The notes: generated by a model from the sequence alone, not told the origin. Numbered from the stretch's first letter, positions 1 through 10,357 are shown. The stretch is DNA of 64,000 bases from Escallonia rubra (GCA_033065855.1 JAVXUO010001933.1:1-64000), one strand, 5' to 3'. Made by a program: numbers and translations.

Positions 1-3000
1 TTTAAACCATGTGCCTTTTACATCTCGCAGTTCATATGGCAACCGTATGACTTAGCTTCGCTACCGGAGTACTGCTTGACCGGAAGGCATGTTTGGATGA
101 CTCGATCGCCGCTTCCCTGCTTCGAAAGAGTGGAGTGGCACTTCCCGGACCGCGTTTGCCCGCAATACAACATGAGCCAGGTGATCCCCCGTGATTGTGA
201 CACTGGTGGTGAGGTCCTTCATAAGATTGATCGTCGGGGCCACCCGAACACCGACTGGGAGCTGAAACATCGTGTCTACATTGACATGTGGAATGCTCGT
301 GCAGATACTATATATCGTATAGAGGCGGCAGGAGAATATGTTGATGCAGGGTACTCTAGCCCATACATGTTGTGGTACCGCTCGATCACCCGTTTGTTGG
401 TTGGCAAACCGGTGCAAAATATACCATCTGGATACCAAGGAGGGCATGCTACTGTGGAGATGTTGGTATGTATCTTAGGCCCTTCCTCCATTTAAACGCT
501 AGCAACTATCTACATCTTTTTCGCAATATAGTGACCATTCCCACTATCAACCTTAGTTATGCTCTAAGATCATTTTCTAGATACAATGCTCAAGACACAA
601 CGACATGCATCCCTTTTGATTTACTTAGGATTGTGTGTGTACGTTTGGGGCTGGGATGCTTTCTTAATATGAGAGCATGATAGAAACTATCATGCAGAGC
701 TTGAAAGTAGGACACATGTGGAAAGAATTTGCTGTCTTCTTTCCACTCCACTTGACCCCAGATAAAATAATCAGATTTGCGCAATGTATAGCCCTTTCTT
801 TGTTCCAAGTTTTCTAAGGGATTAGGAATTTTGGTTGGCAGATTTCCTGGCAAAAAACATGGCTTGGCATGTGTGATTGTGTGGGGGTTGGGGAATACTG
901 TTAGCTTATTTGGCACATATGTTGGATATGGGGTCCCAAATGATGAAGTGCAAAGCAAAGACCTCTAAAATAATGCATTTCGGATGTTGTTTTAGTGTAA
1001 ATATCCTGATGTGTTGTTGCGTGCTGCTGGGAGGTTGAAATGGTTTTTCTAGAGACAAGGAGGGAATTCCAACAATAATGATTTCACTAAAAACCAAGCC
1101 CTGTATAAGAGAGACATAGAGACAAGGAGGGAATTCCAACAAGTTACATTCCTTGTATAGTCTGAATTTGATGATTTGCATGAATATGTTGGGATTATCG
1201 TATGAACAAAAGACACAGATTTGCTGGGAGGTTGAAATGGTTTTTCTCACATAAGCCAAAATAATGATGTGATATAGAAGAAAGGAATACAGGGGAGGTA
1301 GAAAGGAAAAGAGAAAAACTAAAACAAAACAGTGTAACCTGGATGCCTGGATGCTGGCCTCCTGCACAAGCAAAACACATTGATCCTCCTGCACAGTTCG
1401 CAGTGTTGCAATTTTCTGATACAATCATGTTACAGTTACAAGCCATTCCTGTGAGCCATTGAACTGGTTTACTGCATTAGTACTAGTGACAGGATTAGTG
1501 TCTTGCTTCATTAAAGAAGTCTGAGTTTAGGATTTTTTAATTCATTGTAAGACAGTGGATTTAAGGATGAAGAGAGCTTCGTATATGTCATTTGCCTGAC
1601 ACCTAGTGTGCTATCTGCGTCTGAACCTGCTGTGAATTAGCATTATCTTGAAATCAGCTGCTAGAAATAATTACATCAGTTGAATATTTTTAGATGTGTT
1701 TGGTCAATGTCATGAGCTACAGGTAGAATGCTGAAGGTTTCCATTCTTTTCGAGTGGTCGTTTTTCATCCTGTTAACTGATCTGATTTAATGTGTTGCCT
1801 GGATGCCTGAATGCTTTCCACACAAAACACATTGATCCTCCTGCACAACCTTCCAAGCTTTTAGTTTTGCCTTTGTTCTTAGGCCTCCCATACATAGCAG
1901 ACATAACAACATGGAACTATTTGGTATATGACCTGGAAACCATATAATTTTCCACCATTGAACTGTGTTAGCTCTTGCTCTTAGGCCTTCCTAAGCAGAT
2001 TTAATTGAAAATTGCACTTTTCTTAGTTAATGTCCAAACGATAGTATCTTGGTTTAGTGAATTATATCCAGATACAGTTCCAAGCTCTAATTTCAATTCC
2101 CTGAGGGCATTGGATCTAGTTGTAGGCAATCTCCAACTGTTATTGTGCATGATTTCATTGACTTTTGCATTGATGCTCAATCCAGAATCATAGACTATTC
2201 TCAGCTGTATTGTTATCGTAATTACAATGAAGAATGAAGAACATGATAAAGGAAGGGTTGCTTCATATGACTTACATCCTTCATGTTGTTTCTTAGTGTA
2301 AATATCATGTTGTGCTGCTGCGTGATTTAATGTAAATGCATTTGGGATTTGAACTGTTGTAGCAATTGTATTTCGTAGTTAGGTTGTTACAGTAGTAACA
2401 TCTCTAAAGGTTGATGGTATAGGAACATATGAACTTGCCCTCAAACTAGCTGCATATTAACAAACTTGCTTATTTTGCAGGCACAACAAATCAAGCGCAT
2501 ATTCCACCTTGCTGATTCTACTGACCCTAATGCAGCCATCGGATCCCTTGCAAGTATTAAGGTTGTGTCGAGAAGCACTGTCTGCCATTTGTGAGGCTGA
2601 ACGAATCTCAGCCGGTGCACAACCAGAGCCACGAATCCAGGATCCGACACAACCAGCTACTCAGGCCCGACGACCACCGCGGGCACGCCGAAAGGGACCG
2701 AGACCGACCATGGAGCCGGTCACCGTAGCACCGATAGGTGCACCAGCACCAAACACTGCATCAACATCACACGTGCCACCATCAGTCCAACCTCATATGC
2801 AGGTTTTGCCTTCACCATCACCTGTAACAGATGCATATCATGTGCCTGTGACAGCCCATTCCACAACCAGGACACCCCATGCTCATGGGCCATCATCTTC
2901 CACACCTGAAAGATCCGATCGACCTCATACACCAGGATCAAATGCCCCTATATCAGCAAATGAGACAGCAGCTGTACATCACATGCCATCCCCGCTGCTT

Positions 3001-3480
3001 CATGAATCTGAGATGGAAGGTATAGTCAAGGATATACCTTCGGAAATCCCTCCCATATCTACTGATCCACTTGCTTGTTATGAGATGGTATAAGAACATC
3101 TGGAACCTATTGAGAAAAAGACACATGGGTCGGTTCCATATCACAGCTTTAGCAGTGGCGTTATAGCTGGTAGCCGAGTATCAAGTCCTGGACGAATCAC
3201 TGGTCAAGGTAGAGGAGGTTGCATTTCTGACCAGTTTTTTTATGCCATTCCACGAGCTCGACGAAGTCAACATCCCCATCGTCTTAGAGCACCTCATGGG
3301 ATTGGTTCACCTGTGAAAGATTCAGTTTCACTGGTTACAGAGGAGCCTCCTCCTACGTCGAATTGTGGATCACAATGTGTTGTGATGGAGCAGCCTGCAA
3401 AGCGCCCTAAACTCAAGACATACGCCAAGAGGAATCCTCCGAGGGAAAAGAAAGGAGTACGAGCACCATGTGGAACTTAA
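1..3480 (+). pseudogene. Plant mobile domain (PMD) protein, 3' part, broken; phosphatase 7 long-form-like
   Basis: The frame is open from base 1 to 465 and reads as the C-terminal half of a PMD domain. Telling segments are QFIWQPY, the cysteine-rich LPEYC, PLPCFERVEWHFPDRV and RDCDTGGEVLHKIDRRG. These match plant proteins annotated as serine/threonine-protein phosphatase 7 long form homologs or MAIN-like proteins, nuclear factors linked to heterochromatin silencing. The gene start lies outside the window. A GT at 466 and an AG at 2479-2480 (tattttgcag) bound a 2.0-kb intron. Exon 2 starts in frame (AQQIKRIFHLADSTDPNAAIGSLASIK) and then needs a one-base frame change near 2565 to continue as CREALSAICEAERIS. 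A long Pro/Ser/Thr-rich low-complexity tail follows. A TAA at 3091-3093 cuts it, although the same frame stays open to the stop at 3478-3480 and ends in a basic stretch (KRPKLKTYAKRNPPREKKG). The family is confident. I infer one frame change and one early stop, so this is probably a pseudogene. PMD genes also occur in transposons, so a host origin is not certain. Confidence 0.8.
466..2480 (+). other. Intron of the PMD gene, with internal duplications
   Basis: GT-AG bounded, 2015 bp, AT-rich, no coding frame that I trust. It contains scattered direct repeats. A block containing gacaaggagggaattccaac occurs near 1055 and again near 1119. A block containing gggaggttgaaatggttttt occurs near 1028 and 1225. 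A longer unit beginning tggatgcctg and ending cacattgatcctcctgcac occurs near 1339 and 1799. These look like local copying within the intron and not a recognisable transposon. Confidence 0.6.
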
Positions 3481-3992
3481 CTTTGCAGATTAGCACACTC
3501 ATGAAAACCAGTCCCCTAACCTTAGTAAAGGCAACTTGTTGACTTAGCTATTTTGAAAACCTGCTTTGTAATCGAGTGGCACTTTTGGGATGGTATGTAC
3601 TGGTTACTCTTTTAAGTGGCGATGGAATGTAGCAATTTAGATTAATGCATGTTAAGTATACGATGGATTGTGCTAGTAATTGATGGTTGAATGCAGCATT
3701 TAGATTAAATGTGTACTATGGTAGAGTGTAGACATAAGGTGAGTCTGCATCTTTGAATTGTTGTCCCCTGCTCATGGGAAATAGTTGCTCCTGATACGCG
3801 TATTATGGAGTGTCACAAATTTCGATCAAGTTTGCTTGGGAAATTATGATGAGTTTATATGTATCATGGACATGGTAGCCTCTCCCCTGAATGAATAACT
3901 TTTCCGATGAAGTTTGTTCTATATTTTTACTTGCACTGAAGACATAGTTTCATTCATTGCTTCAGATAGTTTATTTTTTTACAGGTATAACG
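3481..3992. other. 3' flank of the PMD gene, no feature
   Basis: AT-rich sequence following the last in-frame stop. It presumably holds the 3' UTR and polyadenylation region. I see no ORF, repeat or RNA gene here. Confidence 0.5.
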
Positions 3993-4126
3993 CACTAGGC
4001 TTATAACGGGATTTTTTACAACGGACTTTTAGGGACGGACTGTCCGTCGCTAAAAATATTTTTTGATGGAAAGGAGACTTTTAGTTTGTGAAGTACCCGT
4101 CGCTAAAAGTCCTTTTTGTTGTAGTG
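3993..4126. mobile_element. Small CACTA-like element remnant
   Basis: The segment starts CACTA and ends TAGTG. Its right end read inward, CACTACAACAAAAAGGACTT followed by TTAGCGACG, resembles CACTA-superfamily termini with their TCGCTAAA subterminal motifs. Inside is a near-perfect palindrome at 4027-4055 (ttttagggacggac / gtccgtcgctaaaa). The left end is a poor match and the flanking triplets (acg / tgt) do not form a target duplication, so this may be only one terminus. Confidence 0.4.
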
Positions 4127-4327
4127 TGTATACTGAAATACGTAGTGAAGATTCCAACAAGTTATAATTAATTGGTGAAGAATGTTTGAAGTTGCTATAT
4201 TTGGAAACCATTTATATTCTTTTTTTGATTGAATAGTAAAATCGTTGTATTTCCAATAAAAAAGAGAACCATGTATAAGAGCAGAAAAGTTCTTTGAGCA
4301 GAACATATTTTGCACCAAAGAGTTATA

Positions 4328-4330
<3 letters not shown>

Positions 4331-4364
<34 letters not shown>
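4331..4364. repeat. (AT)n microsatellite
   Basis: About 17 uninterrupted AT units. Confidence 0.95.
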
Positions 4365-4367
<3 letters not shown>

Positions 4368-4857
4368 CCTTCAGCTTCAAATTCGGCTGGAAATCACCAC
4401 AACAAGCACCCACACTACACATGAGCTAAATGTTAGACCCCAATTCATGTACAATTTGTCTAAGGTAATTATAATTTTTATTCTTTCTTTTTTCCGTTAA
4501 ATGTTTTAAACGGTACTCTAAAGCTCTATCGGTAGTGCATTCTAAAACTCTCTTTTGTTTTAACATACAATGTGACTTATTAATCTTAATAATACACAAA
4601 CAATTACTTTTATTCTGCATGTAATTCAGCGGTGTTGTAATAGATCCTACCAATTACGCAAAGTACAAATTTGCAGTCACAGAAGTATTACACAAACAAA
4701 TGCATTGGCGAGGATTGCTTATTCCAAGGACGTGTAAAACTGATAACGGAATAAAATCCAAACACATAGTGGGCAGAGGGATATTTCACTCTTCATTAGA
4801 CATATATTCATTAGATAAGTACTGATCATTGGTTAAAATATTGTTTCTCTCTTTTTA
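4365..4857. other. Intergenic AT-rich stretch, no feature
   Basis: Contains runs and short frames only. No homology that I recognise. It forms the 3' flank of the minus-strand gene next to it. Confidence 0.5.
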
Positions 4858-5223
4858 AGTGAGGTGCCTCCCACTAGCCTCTGCCATTTCTTCGGCAAGT
4901 TGAAGCATGTAAAATCGTTTTCTACGCAGCAACATTCGGTTATTCTCCTTTCGAATTTGGCTCACAGCTTTCTTACACTCCTTAACTTTAGGCCGTGACA
5001 TAGTAAGTGAACGACGATGCAGCAAGGGTGCTCTAAGGGCGATGAGATCTTGGTGTAGTGCTTCTGATTCCTTAACTCTATGTGCCCATTCTCTCCGTAA
5101 ACCGCAATAATACTCTTTCGGATCTGTATACTTCACTTTTTTGTAGTCGTCGTTCCTTTCACACAACAACCACATAATCTCACGTCGCTGATAATTAGAA
5201 CTACCAGGAACTCCTGCCATCAA
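4858..5223 (-). CDS. Small basic coiled-coil protein of an unrecognised family (family X), copy 1
   Basis: A 122-codon frame starting with two consecutive Met codons and ending in TGA/TAA-rich 3' sequence. The product is highly charged: after a REIMWLLCERNDDYKK segment comes a heptad-like stretch (residues about 50-115) with REWAHRVKESEALHQDL and KKAVSQIRKENNRMLLRRKR, consistent with a basic alpha-helix or coiled coil. There is no signal peptide or membrane segment. A TATA-like ttatataaatt on the minus strand (about 5263-5272) lies 40-50 bases upstream of the ATG. I call it a gene mainly because a second locus at 6790-7211 encodes a related protein in the same domain order (REWAHRVKESE / AEWSYRLNEYE; QIRKENNRMLLRR / RIREENNRMRVRQ). 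I do not recognise the family and assign no function. It could be a fragment carried by a transposon. Confidence 0.55.
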
Positions 5224-5235
5224 AAGACAGAACTT

Positions 5236-6270
5236 CCCACCCTAAAATTGAACACCACTAATTTATATAACCAAGCCCACACACATAGACACCATACATT
5301 ATTGTGAGAACTGGAAAAGGACAAGTGAGTGACAAGACAAGTCACTGGCCACTGACACCCTGCATGTGTTTATTGGTAGACCAGGGCCTTTCCAGTGAAA
5401 TGTTACATCAACCATGTTACTTTGTCTAAAGTAATCTCCGATCTCATTTTTCTCATTTAGACTTTAGCATATAAAGGTTCTCAATGCTGTGAAAAATTGA
5501 CCTCAGATAGGCCTGAAAGTTGTGTTCAATCAGCTGATTTAACTAGGAGGCTTCTTGTTGTGTCCAAAATTCACATAGTTAAGAGTGGTGTCTTAAATCG
5601 GCAATAAGAAAATAGACACAAGTATGATCTGCTGCCAGAATACAAGAGTCGCGACAAATATGTTTAACTTATTTCTTTGGTATTCTAAGGCTTTTCCAGC
5701 GAAGTATTACATCATTCTTGCACTTTTGCATATAGTTCGTTTTTAATCAACTAATTTATAAGACGATTCAATTATTTTTAACGTCATATGCTTGGGATGC
5801 CCTTGGCTACTTCTCACCCTAAGACTGAACACCACTAACTGAAATAACCAAGCCCACACACGTAGAAACCATACAAGATTGTGAGAACTGGAAAAGGCCA
5901 AGTGAGTGACAAGACAAGTCACTGGCCACTTACACCCTGCTTGTGTTTATTGGTAGACCAGGGCCATTCCAGTGAAATGTTACATCAACCACGTTACTTT
6001 GTCTAAAGTAATCTCCAATCTCTCATTTGTACTTTAGCATGTAAAGGTTCTCAAGGCTTTCAAAGAGGTTATTTGTCGGTGGGAAATTTGTGTTCAAGTA
6101 GCTGATTTAATTAGTTGGACGATGTCTTGAATGAGCGAGAAGAAAATAGGCACAGGCATGATCTATAACCAGAATATGAGCCTCTACTCACCCATAACTT
6201 CTTACGTTGTGGTATTCTAAGGCTTTTACAGCGAAGCAATTACATCATTCTTGCGCTTTTGCATTTAGTG
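5236..6270. repeat. Direct duplication of the promoter-side segment of family X
   Basis: 5236-5730 and about 5815-6270 are divergent direct copies. Shared blocks include gtgagaactggaaaagg, agtgagtgacaagacaagtc, gtttattggtagaccagggc, gaaatgttacatcaacca and ggtattctaaggctttt. The first copy abuts the ATG of the minus-strand gene; the second abuts no frame. A third, shorter echo (aatcaactaat ... aacgtca) is visible near 6360-6410, so the unit may once have been a tandem array of roughly 580 bp. Confidence 0.8.
5263..5272 (-). promoter_or_regulatory. TATA-like box of family X copy 1
   Basis: aatttatata on the plus strand reads TATATAAATT toward the gene, 40-50 bases upstream of its ATG. It lies inside the duplicated segment 5236-5730, whose second copy has lost this motif (actgaaataa in its place). 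Confidence 0.4.
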
Positions 6271-6713
6271 AAAGACCGATTATGGGTGTCATATGTACTT
6301 TAGCTACATACTTTTAAAACTTCACATAGAGTTATTAGTTGGGTCAAAAGTTTATTTTGAATCAACTAATGTCACAGAATTTTTTTTTTGCTGTAACGTC
6401 ACGTGTCTGGCATGTCCTAAACCACTAAAAAGACAACGTGAGGTACCTCCACACTAGCCCGCCATATCAATCTGAGGAGCAACCACTATGCTTTGATTTT
6501 GCTATAGCTGTAGACTTTTCACCGTGAATTGTCCTTCAATCTGTTATTAACAGTTCAAAGATTGATGAAGCTGTTAATGAGCTATTATCCTTTCAACAAC
6601 TAATATATCTGCAAAGCCTTTTCATCAACAACTTTAAAGAAACTTGCAGCGACTTGTGACATCTCAAAAAATATTAACACGTAGCATTTATTGAAGTGGA
6701 CCCTTGTCAAGCA

Positions 6714-6722
6714 TTATATAAG
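6714..6722 (+). promoter_or_regulatory. TATA box of family X copy 2
   Basis: ttatataag, about 70 bases upstream of the ATG at 6790, a normal plant spacing for a TATA box plus short 5' UTR. Confidence 0.5.
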
Positions 6723-6789
6723 TATGTGCAGTGGATGAAGGGCAAAGGGCATAGAGTGCTATAATCTTTGTTGTGTAAGAACTCTAAAA

Positions 6790-7211
6790 ATGTCATATAC
6801 TCCACGAGACATTTTTGAAGCTATGGGTCGGGCAAAGATGAATTTCACTATTCGTTGAGACCAAGTTTGCGTTACTCATGACGGTATGTTAATACATTAC
6901 ATGCAGAATGGTCTTATCGGTTGAATGAATATGAGGTCCTTGTAGCTGATTCACGACGCATGAATATACCCGTACCTCGCCAAAAAGCAATCAACATGCC
7001 TCGGAATACACATATGGAGCTTGAAAGGGCACTGCATCGTATACGTGAAGAAAACAATAGAATGAGAGTTCGTCAAAGTAGGCATAACCTACGTCGTATG
7101 GCACGTGAAAGCTATGCAGATGGTTGCAACAACGAAGCACGTTTATATTGGAACATGAGCTTTGAACCTGAATCAGTTTCTGATGCTCCAATGTCTGATG
7201 AAGATGACTAA
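6790..7211 (+). pseudogene. Family X paralog, copy 2, one frame change
   Basis: The first frame begins at ATG 6790 (MSYTPRDIFEAMGRAKMNF) and stops at about 6856-6858. The second, open from 6882 to the TAA at 7209-7211, carries AEWSYRLNEYEVL, a basic helix (HRIREENNRMRVRQSRHNL, RRMARES) and an acidic C-terminus (SVSDAPMSDEDD). Together they follow the same order as the minus-strand gene at 4858-5223: YTPRDIFEAMGRA aligns with YQRREIMWLLCER and AEWSYRLNE with REWAHRVKE. No intron of workable size separates the frames, so a small frame change is likely. The 5' side keeps a good TATA box. Function unknown. The acidic tail is absent from copy 1. Confidence 0.5.
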
Positions 7212-7640
7212 AAATGGTTAGTGTTGAGGCTGACCGGTTTATCAGCGTGGTCATGTCAACCAGGATGCTTTCTTTGTAAGAAATATTAGTAAAATTTATA
7301 TGTTATATTTCCTTATGTTCAGATGAAGATGGCTACAAATGATTAGTGGTCAATAATGCACATCATTAAGATGCATGCATGGCTGAGTACACTAGACCAT
7401 CTAGATGGTCACAAATTGCAGTGAGCATATATTTTTTTTATTGTCGAAATCCTAATTTAATCACTAAAATTAGGATTTCGACAGTGAGCCTATATACTAG
7501 TAACAAGCTTTTTCAGCCGTTGTAGTGCAAGACCTCTAAACCCATGTCCATTTTTTCCTTCTCAAACTGCTTGGTCGTGGGAAGTTGATAAGGCTCTAAG
7601 CCTCTAAAGTTTTCACTGAAAATGGTTATCTTGAAAACGT
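7212..7640. other. Gene-free stretch with one perfect hairpin
   Basis: No coding signal. The only structure is the hairpin at 7442-7483, listed separately. 7640 marks the start of the palindrome array. Confidence 0.5.
7442..7483. repeat. Perfect inverted repeat, 17-bp arms
   Basis: tgtcgaaatcctaattt and its exact reverse complement are separated by an 8-base loop. It could be the core of a tiny foldback element or a small-RNA precursor. No target duplication is obvious. Confidence 0.85.
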
Positions 7641-8127
7641 GTTTAAGAACCACGATTTAAAATTTCAAGTTAAATCGTCCTTCCTAAAAAATGCCTTTCT
7701 TGAAAAGCGATTTATACTATTTGACCTTTGTTTTCATTTCAATAAAGAAATTGTGGTTGTAAACAACAACTTAAAGCGAAAAAGCCTTTCATAAAAAATA
7801 TTTCAGTCGAATTCTATAACTGACGTGAACAAAAAATGTGGTTGCAAACCACGACTTGAGGGAAAACGTGTTTCCCAATATATGTTTTCTTATAAATCGT
7901 GGTTCAACACCACGATTTATAAGAACACGTGGTTCAAAACAGCGATTCATAATAAATCGTGGTTTGAACCACGATTTGTAACAAAACGTGGTTTGAACCA
8001 GGATTGATAACAAAACGTGGTTCAAAACGACGATTTATTGAAAAACGTGTTTCGTAATAACGATTTACATTTTACTATTGCAACAGAAAACGTGTTTCGT
8101 AACCACGTTTTCTGGGCTTCGACGTGT
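7640..8127. repeat. Palindrome array A (ACGTGGTT/AACCACGT units)
   Basis: About a dozen irregular units with a spacing near 30-35 bp. Each is a short palindrome of the form AAAACGTGGTT-n-AACCACGATTT, for example aaatcgtggttcaacaccac and aaatcgtggtttgaaccacg. Neighbouring arms often pair imperfectly. The same motif recurs in arrays B and C and next to the terminal inverted repeats of MULE-like elements at 48.5, 49.0 and 52.3 kb, so I read the array as subterminal sequence of that transposon family. No terminus is visible on the left side. Confidence 0.8.
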
Positions 8128-8851
8128 GAAAACATGCCCTTAGAATAGATAGGCCATAATGTCAATACATCCACGACCACTTCTTACTTCCATAGAAGCC
8201 ATATTCCACCTCATCCTCCACTCTAAAGCTACTATCCAACCCAAGTCTATTTATAGTGCAGTTCTAGAAGAATCTTGACTTTATAAACTATGCTCCTTTA
8301 CTCCTTTACTAAAGTTTTAGTCTTAACATGAAGCCTGCGATCATGAACAAAGTGCTTTCACTGACCCGTCCTCAAGGCAGAAGGCTTTGCTCTAACCAAA
8401 GCGTAGAAAAGCAAACCCATTTTTTACTAAAAGGAAGGTCTTGGTTCTTTCTTATACCCGGAAGTAGGATCTATGTTGAAAACATGAGCAAGGAGCCCTT
8501 AGACACATCATCGCTTCTTTACATATATAGCACAACATCACATTATGTTTTCAATGTGAAATGAGCCTATAAACATTATATACTAAATAAGATAGTGTCA
8601 CTAAAGGTCTCCAATATTTTCTTGGATATGTTTCTTATTTAAGATAAACTAATTTATATTTTCATAAGCCTTATGCACTATACAAATTAAGTATAAGCAT
8701 TCTAAAACTCAATGTACCTAATCAATCTACTAATCTCTATTAAGACTTTATTTTGACAACTATGTCCTAGAATAATGTTCTCTAACGATGAAAATTAAAA
8801 TCCATAGTACCAAAAAATAAATTAACTTATGAGATTTAGAACAAAAATGTG

Positions 8852-8889
<38 letters not shown>

Positions 8890-9443
8890 CAAAGCGTTGT
8901 GCATTGTGGAGGCAACACATGCGCTTTTCTTAGTGTTCTTTTTCCTTTTTATCCCTTTTAATTTTGCGGCACGTAATCATTTTGGTTTTGATGTTCCTTT
9001 TCATTTTATTATAAACTATTTCTGAGACAGAGAATTTTTAGTACATTCTCCATGTGTCACGTAAGCGACCACTTTGGCTGTGACAGTCTCCCGGCTCAAC
9101 TAGGCTCTTTAAGCAAATAAGTATTCAATTTTTCTTTACGATTATTAGCTACAGGGAGCGACAACAACACCTTTGTATAACGTTGAGGCAGGATTGTCAT
9201 GACTGCCAAAAAATCCTCATAAATGCCTGTTGGTGTTGGTCATCTATCTCCTCTACGACTCTTATCATTCTTTTCTTCCACGCTCATCATCACATATAGG
9301 GAGAGAGACAGAGACAACATGTTTGTAGGACATTGAGGAATGATGGTTCAAGGTAGACATATTTTAGCGGTATACAACATTTATCTCAATCAATCGTACA
9401 TGGACCGACCTGCACTCTAAAGTTGCTACAGTCGTATGTCAAC
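8128..9443. other. Gene-free stretch with an (AT)n run at about 8855-8885
   Basis: AT-rich. A 78-codon frame at 8328-8564 has no recognisable content. The (AT)n run is about 15 units. From about 9360 the sequence becomes similar to 9985-10080, the 5' flank of the second family Y copy. Confidence 0.5.
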
Positions 9444-9857
9444 ATGTCTTTATTAGAACGAAGGAGGAAGTGCAAAGATGCTAGAGCACATCATCATATT
9501 GTTCTTAAGGATAAGAGACGTGGACTAGAAAAAACTTTAGAAGAACATAAAGCTCAAGTTGCTAACTGCCGACAACTGTACTGTTCAAAGAGGTAGCGCC
9601 TGGATGATCCAATTTTGACCGAAACAGGTATAGTTTCATTAACTGAAAAATAGTCTCCAAAGAGGCTGCATCAAGTGAAAACTGAACAACATGAACCAAT
9701 TCTGGCAGCTACATGTCAGGTTTTATTGACCGATACTGAACTTGCTAGTAGAGGACCTCCATGCCCTTCAAAGAGGTTGCCTAGTCAAGTTGAAACAGAT
9801 GAAAAGCAAAATCACGAAGCTTCAGATACAAATTTAATCAATGTTGAAATAATTTAG
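9444..9857 (+). pseudogene. Unrecognised short-repeat protein (family Y), copy 1, two internal stops
   Basis: One frame from ATG 9444 to TAG 9855-9857, interrupted by TAG codons near 9594 and 9651. The N-terminal 50 codons are very charged (MSLLERRRKCKDARAHHH, RGLEKTLEEHKAQVANCRQL). What follows looks like degenerate repeats of about 30-35 residues: LDDPILTETGIVSLTEK, SPKRLHQVKTEQHEPILAA, then PSKRLPSQVETDEKQNHEA. The recurring core is roughly H-D/E-P-I-x-A-A-x-G-x-x-S-L-T ... S-K-R-x-H-Q-V-K-T-E. I do not recognise the family. The gene sits between palindrome arrays A and B, so it may be cargo of the same transposon. Confidence 0.45.
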
Positions 9858-9870
9858 TTTTTAATTCGCC

Positions 9871-9871
<1 letters not shown>

Positions 9872-9901
<30 letters not shown>
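9872..9901. repeat. (AT)n microsatellite
   Basis: About 15 AT units directly after family Y copy 1. Confidence 0.9.
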
Positions 9902-9984
9902 CTTTGGTCTTGCTTGAAATATTATAAATTATAAGTTCAACACTGGTGTTGTCAAACAGCCGTTGACGCTTCAACTTTTTTTGG

Positions 9985-10357
9985 GAAAAAGATACGTTTG
10001 ACTGACAACACGTATCTCAACCAATGGGATACTGACTAGCCTAGACTATAAACTTAAAGATGTGCCATCTATGGGCACGTCTTTATTAGAAGAAAGGAAA
10101 AAGTGCAAAGATGTAGGAACATTGAAGAACATGATCTAACTTTTGCAGCTGCAGGTGTAGTTTCATTGATTGAAAAATATTGTTCAAAGAGGCCGCATCA
10201 ATTCGAAAATGTACGACATGATCCAATTATGGCAGCTATAGGTATACTTTCATTAACTGATGAAGGCAATAATCATAATTATATATACTACAACTTGCCA
10301 CAGGTGAAAACTGAAGAACATGATCTAACTGTGGTTTATGCAGGTGTATTTCATTAA
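9985..10357 (+). pseudogene. Family Y paralog, copy 2, truncated
   Basis: Partial duplicate of 9360-9860. The start context gtctttattagaag and aagtgcaaagatg match copy 1, but the block coding the charged N-terminus is missing after that. A frame at about 10103-10357 reads EEHDLTFAAAGVVSL, CSKRPHQFENVRHDPIMAAI, GILSLTDE and then QVKTEEHDLTVVYAGVFH, giving three visible copies of the short repeat. The repeat H-D-x-I/T-x-A-A-x-G-x-x-S-L is clearer here than in copy 1. The Met codons of copy 1 (cgtc in place of the ATG) are absent, so this copy probably cannot be translated from the same start. Function unknown. Confidence 0.45.

Noticed and set aside
76-495. Separate 139-codon gene starting at 76
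   Set aside because: The frame is open from base 1 and ends at a splice donor at 466. It is an internal exon of the PMD gene with no true start here.
8328-8564. 78-codon frame
   Set aside because: No motif, paralog or promoter context; length expected by chance.
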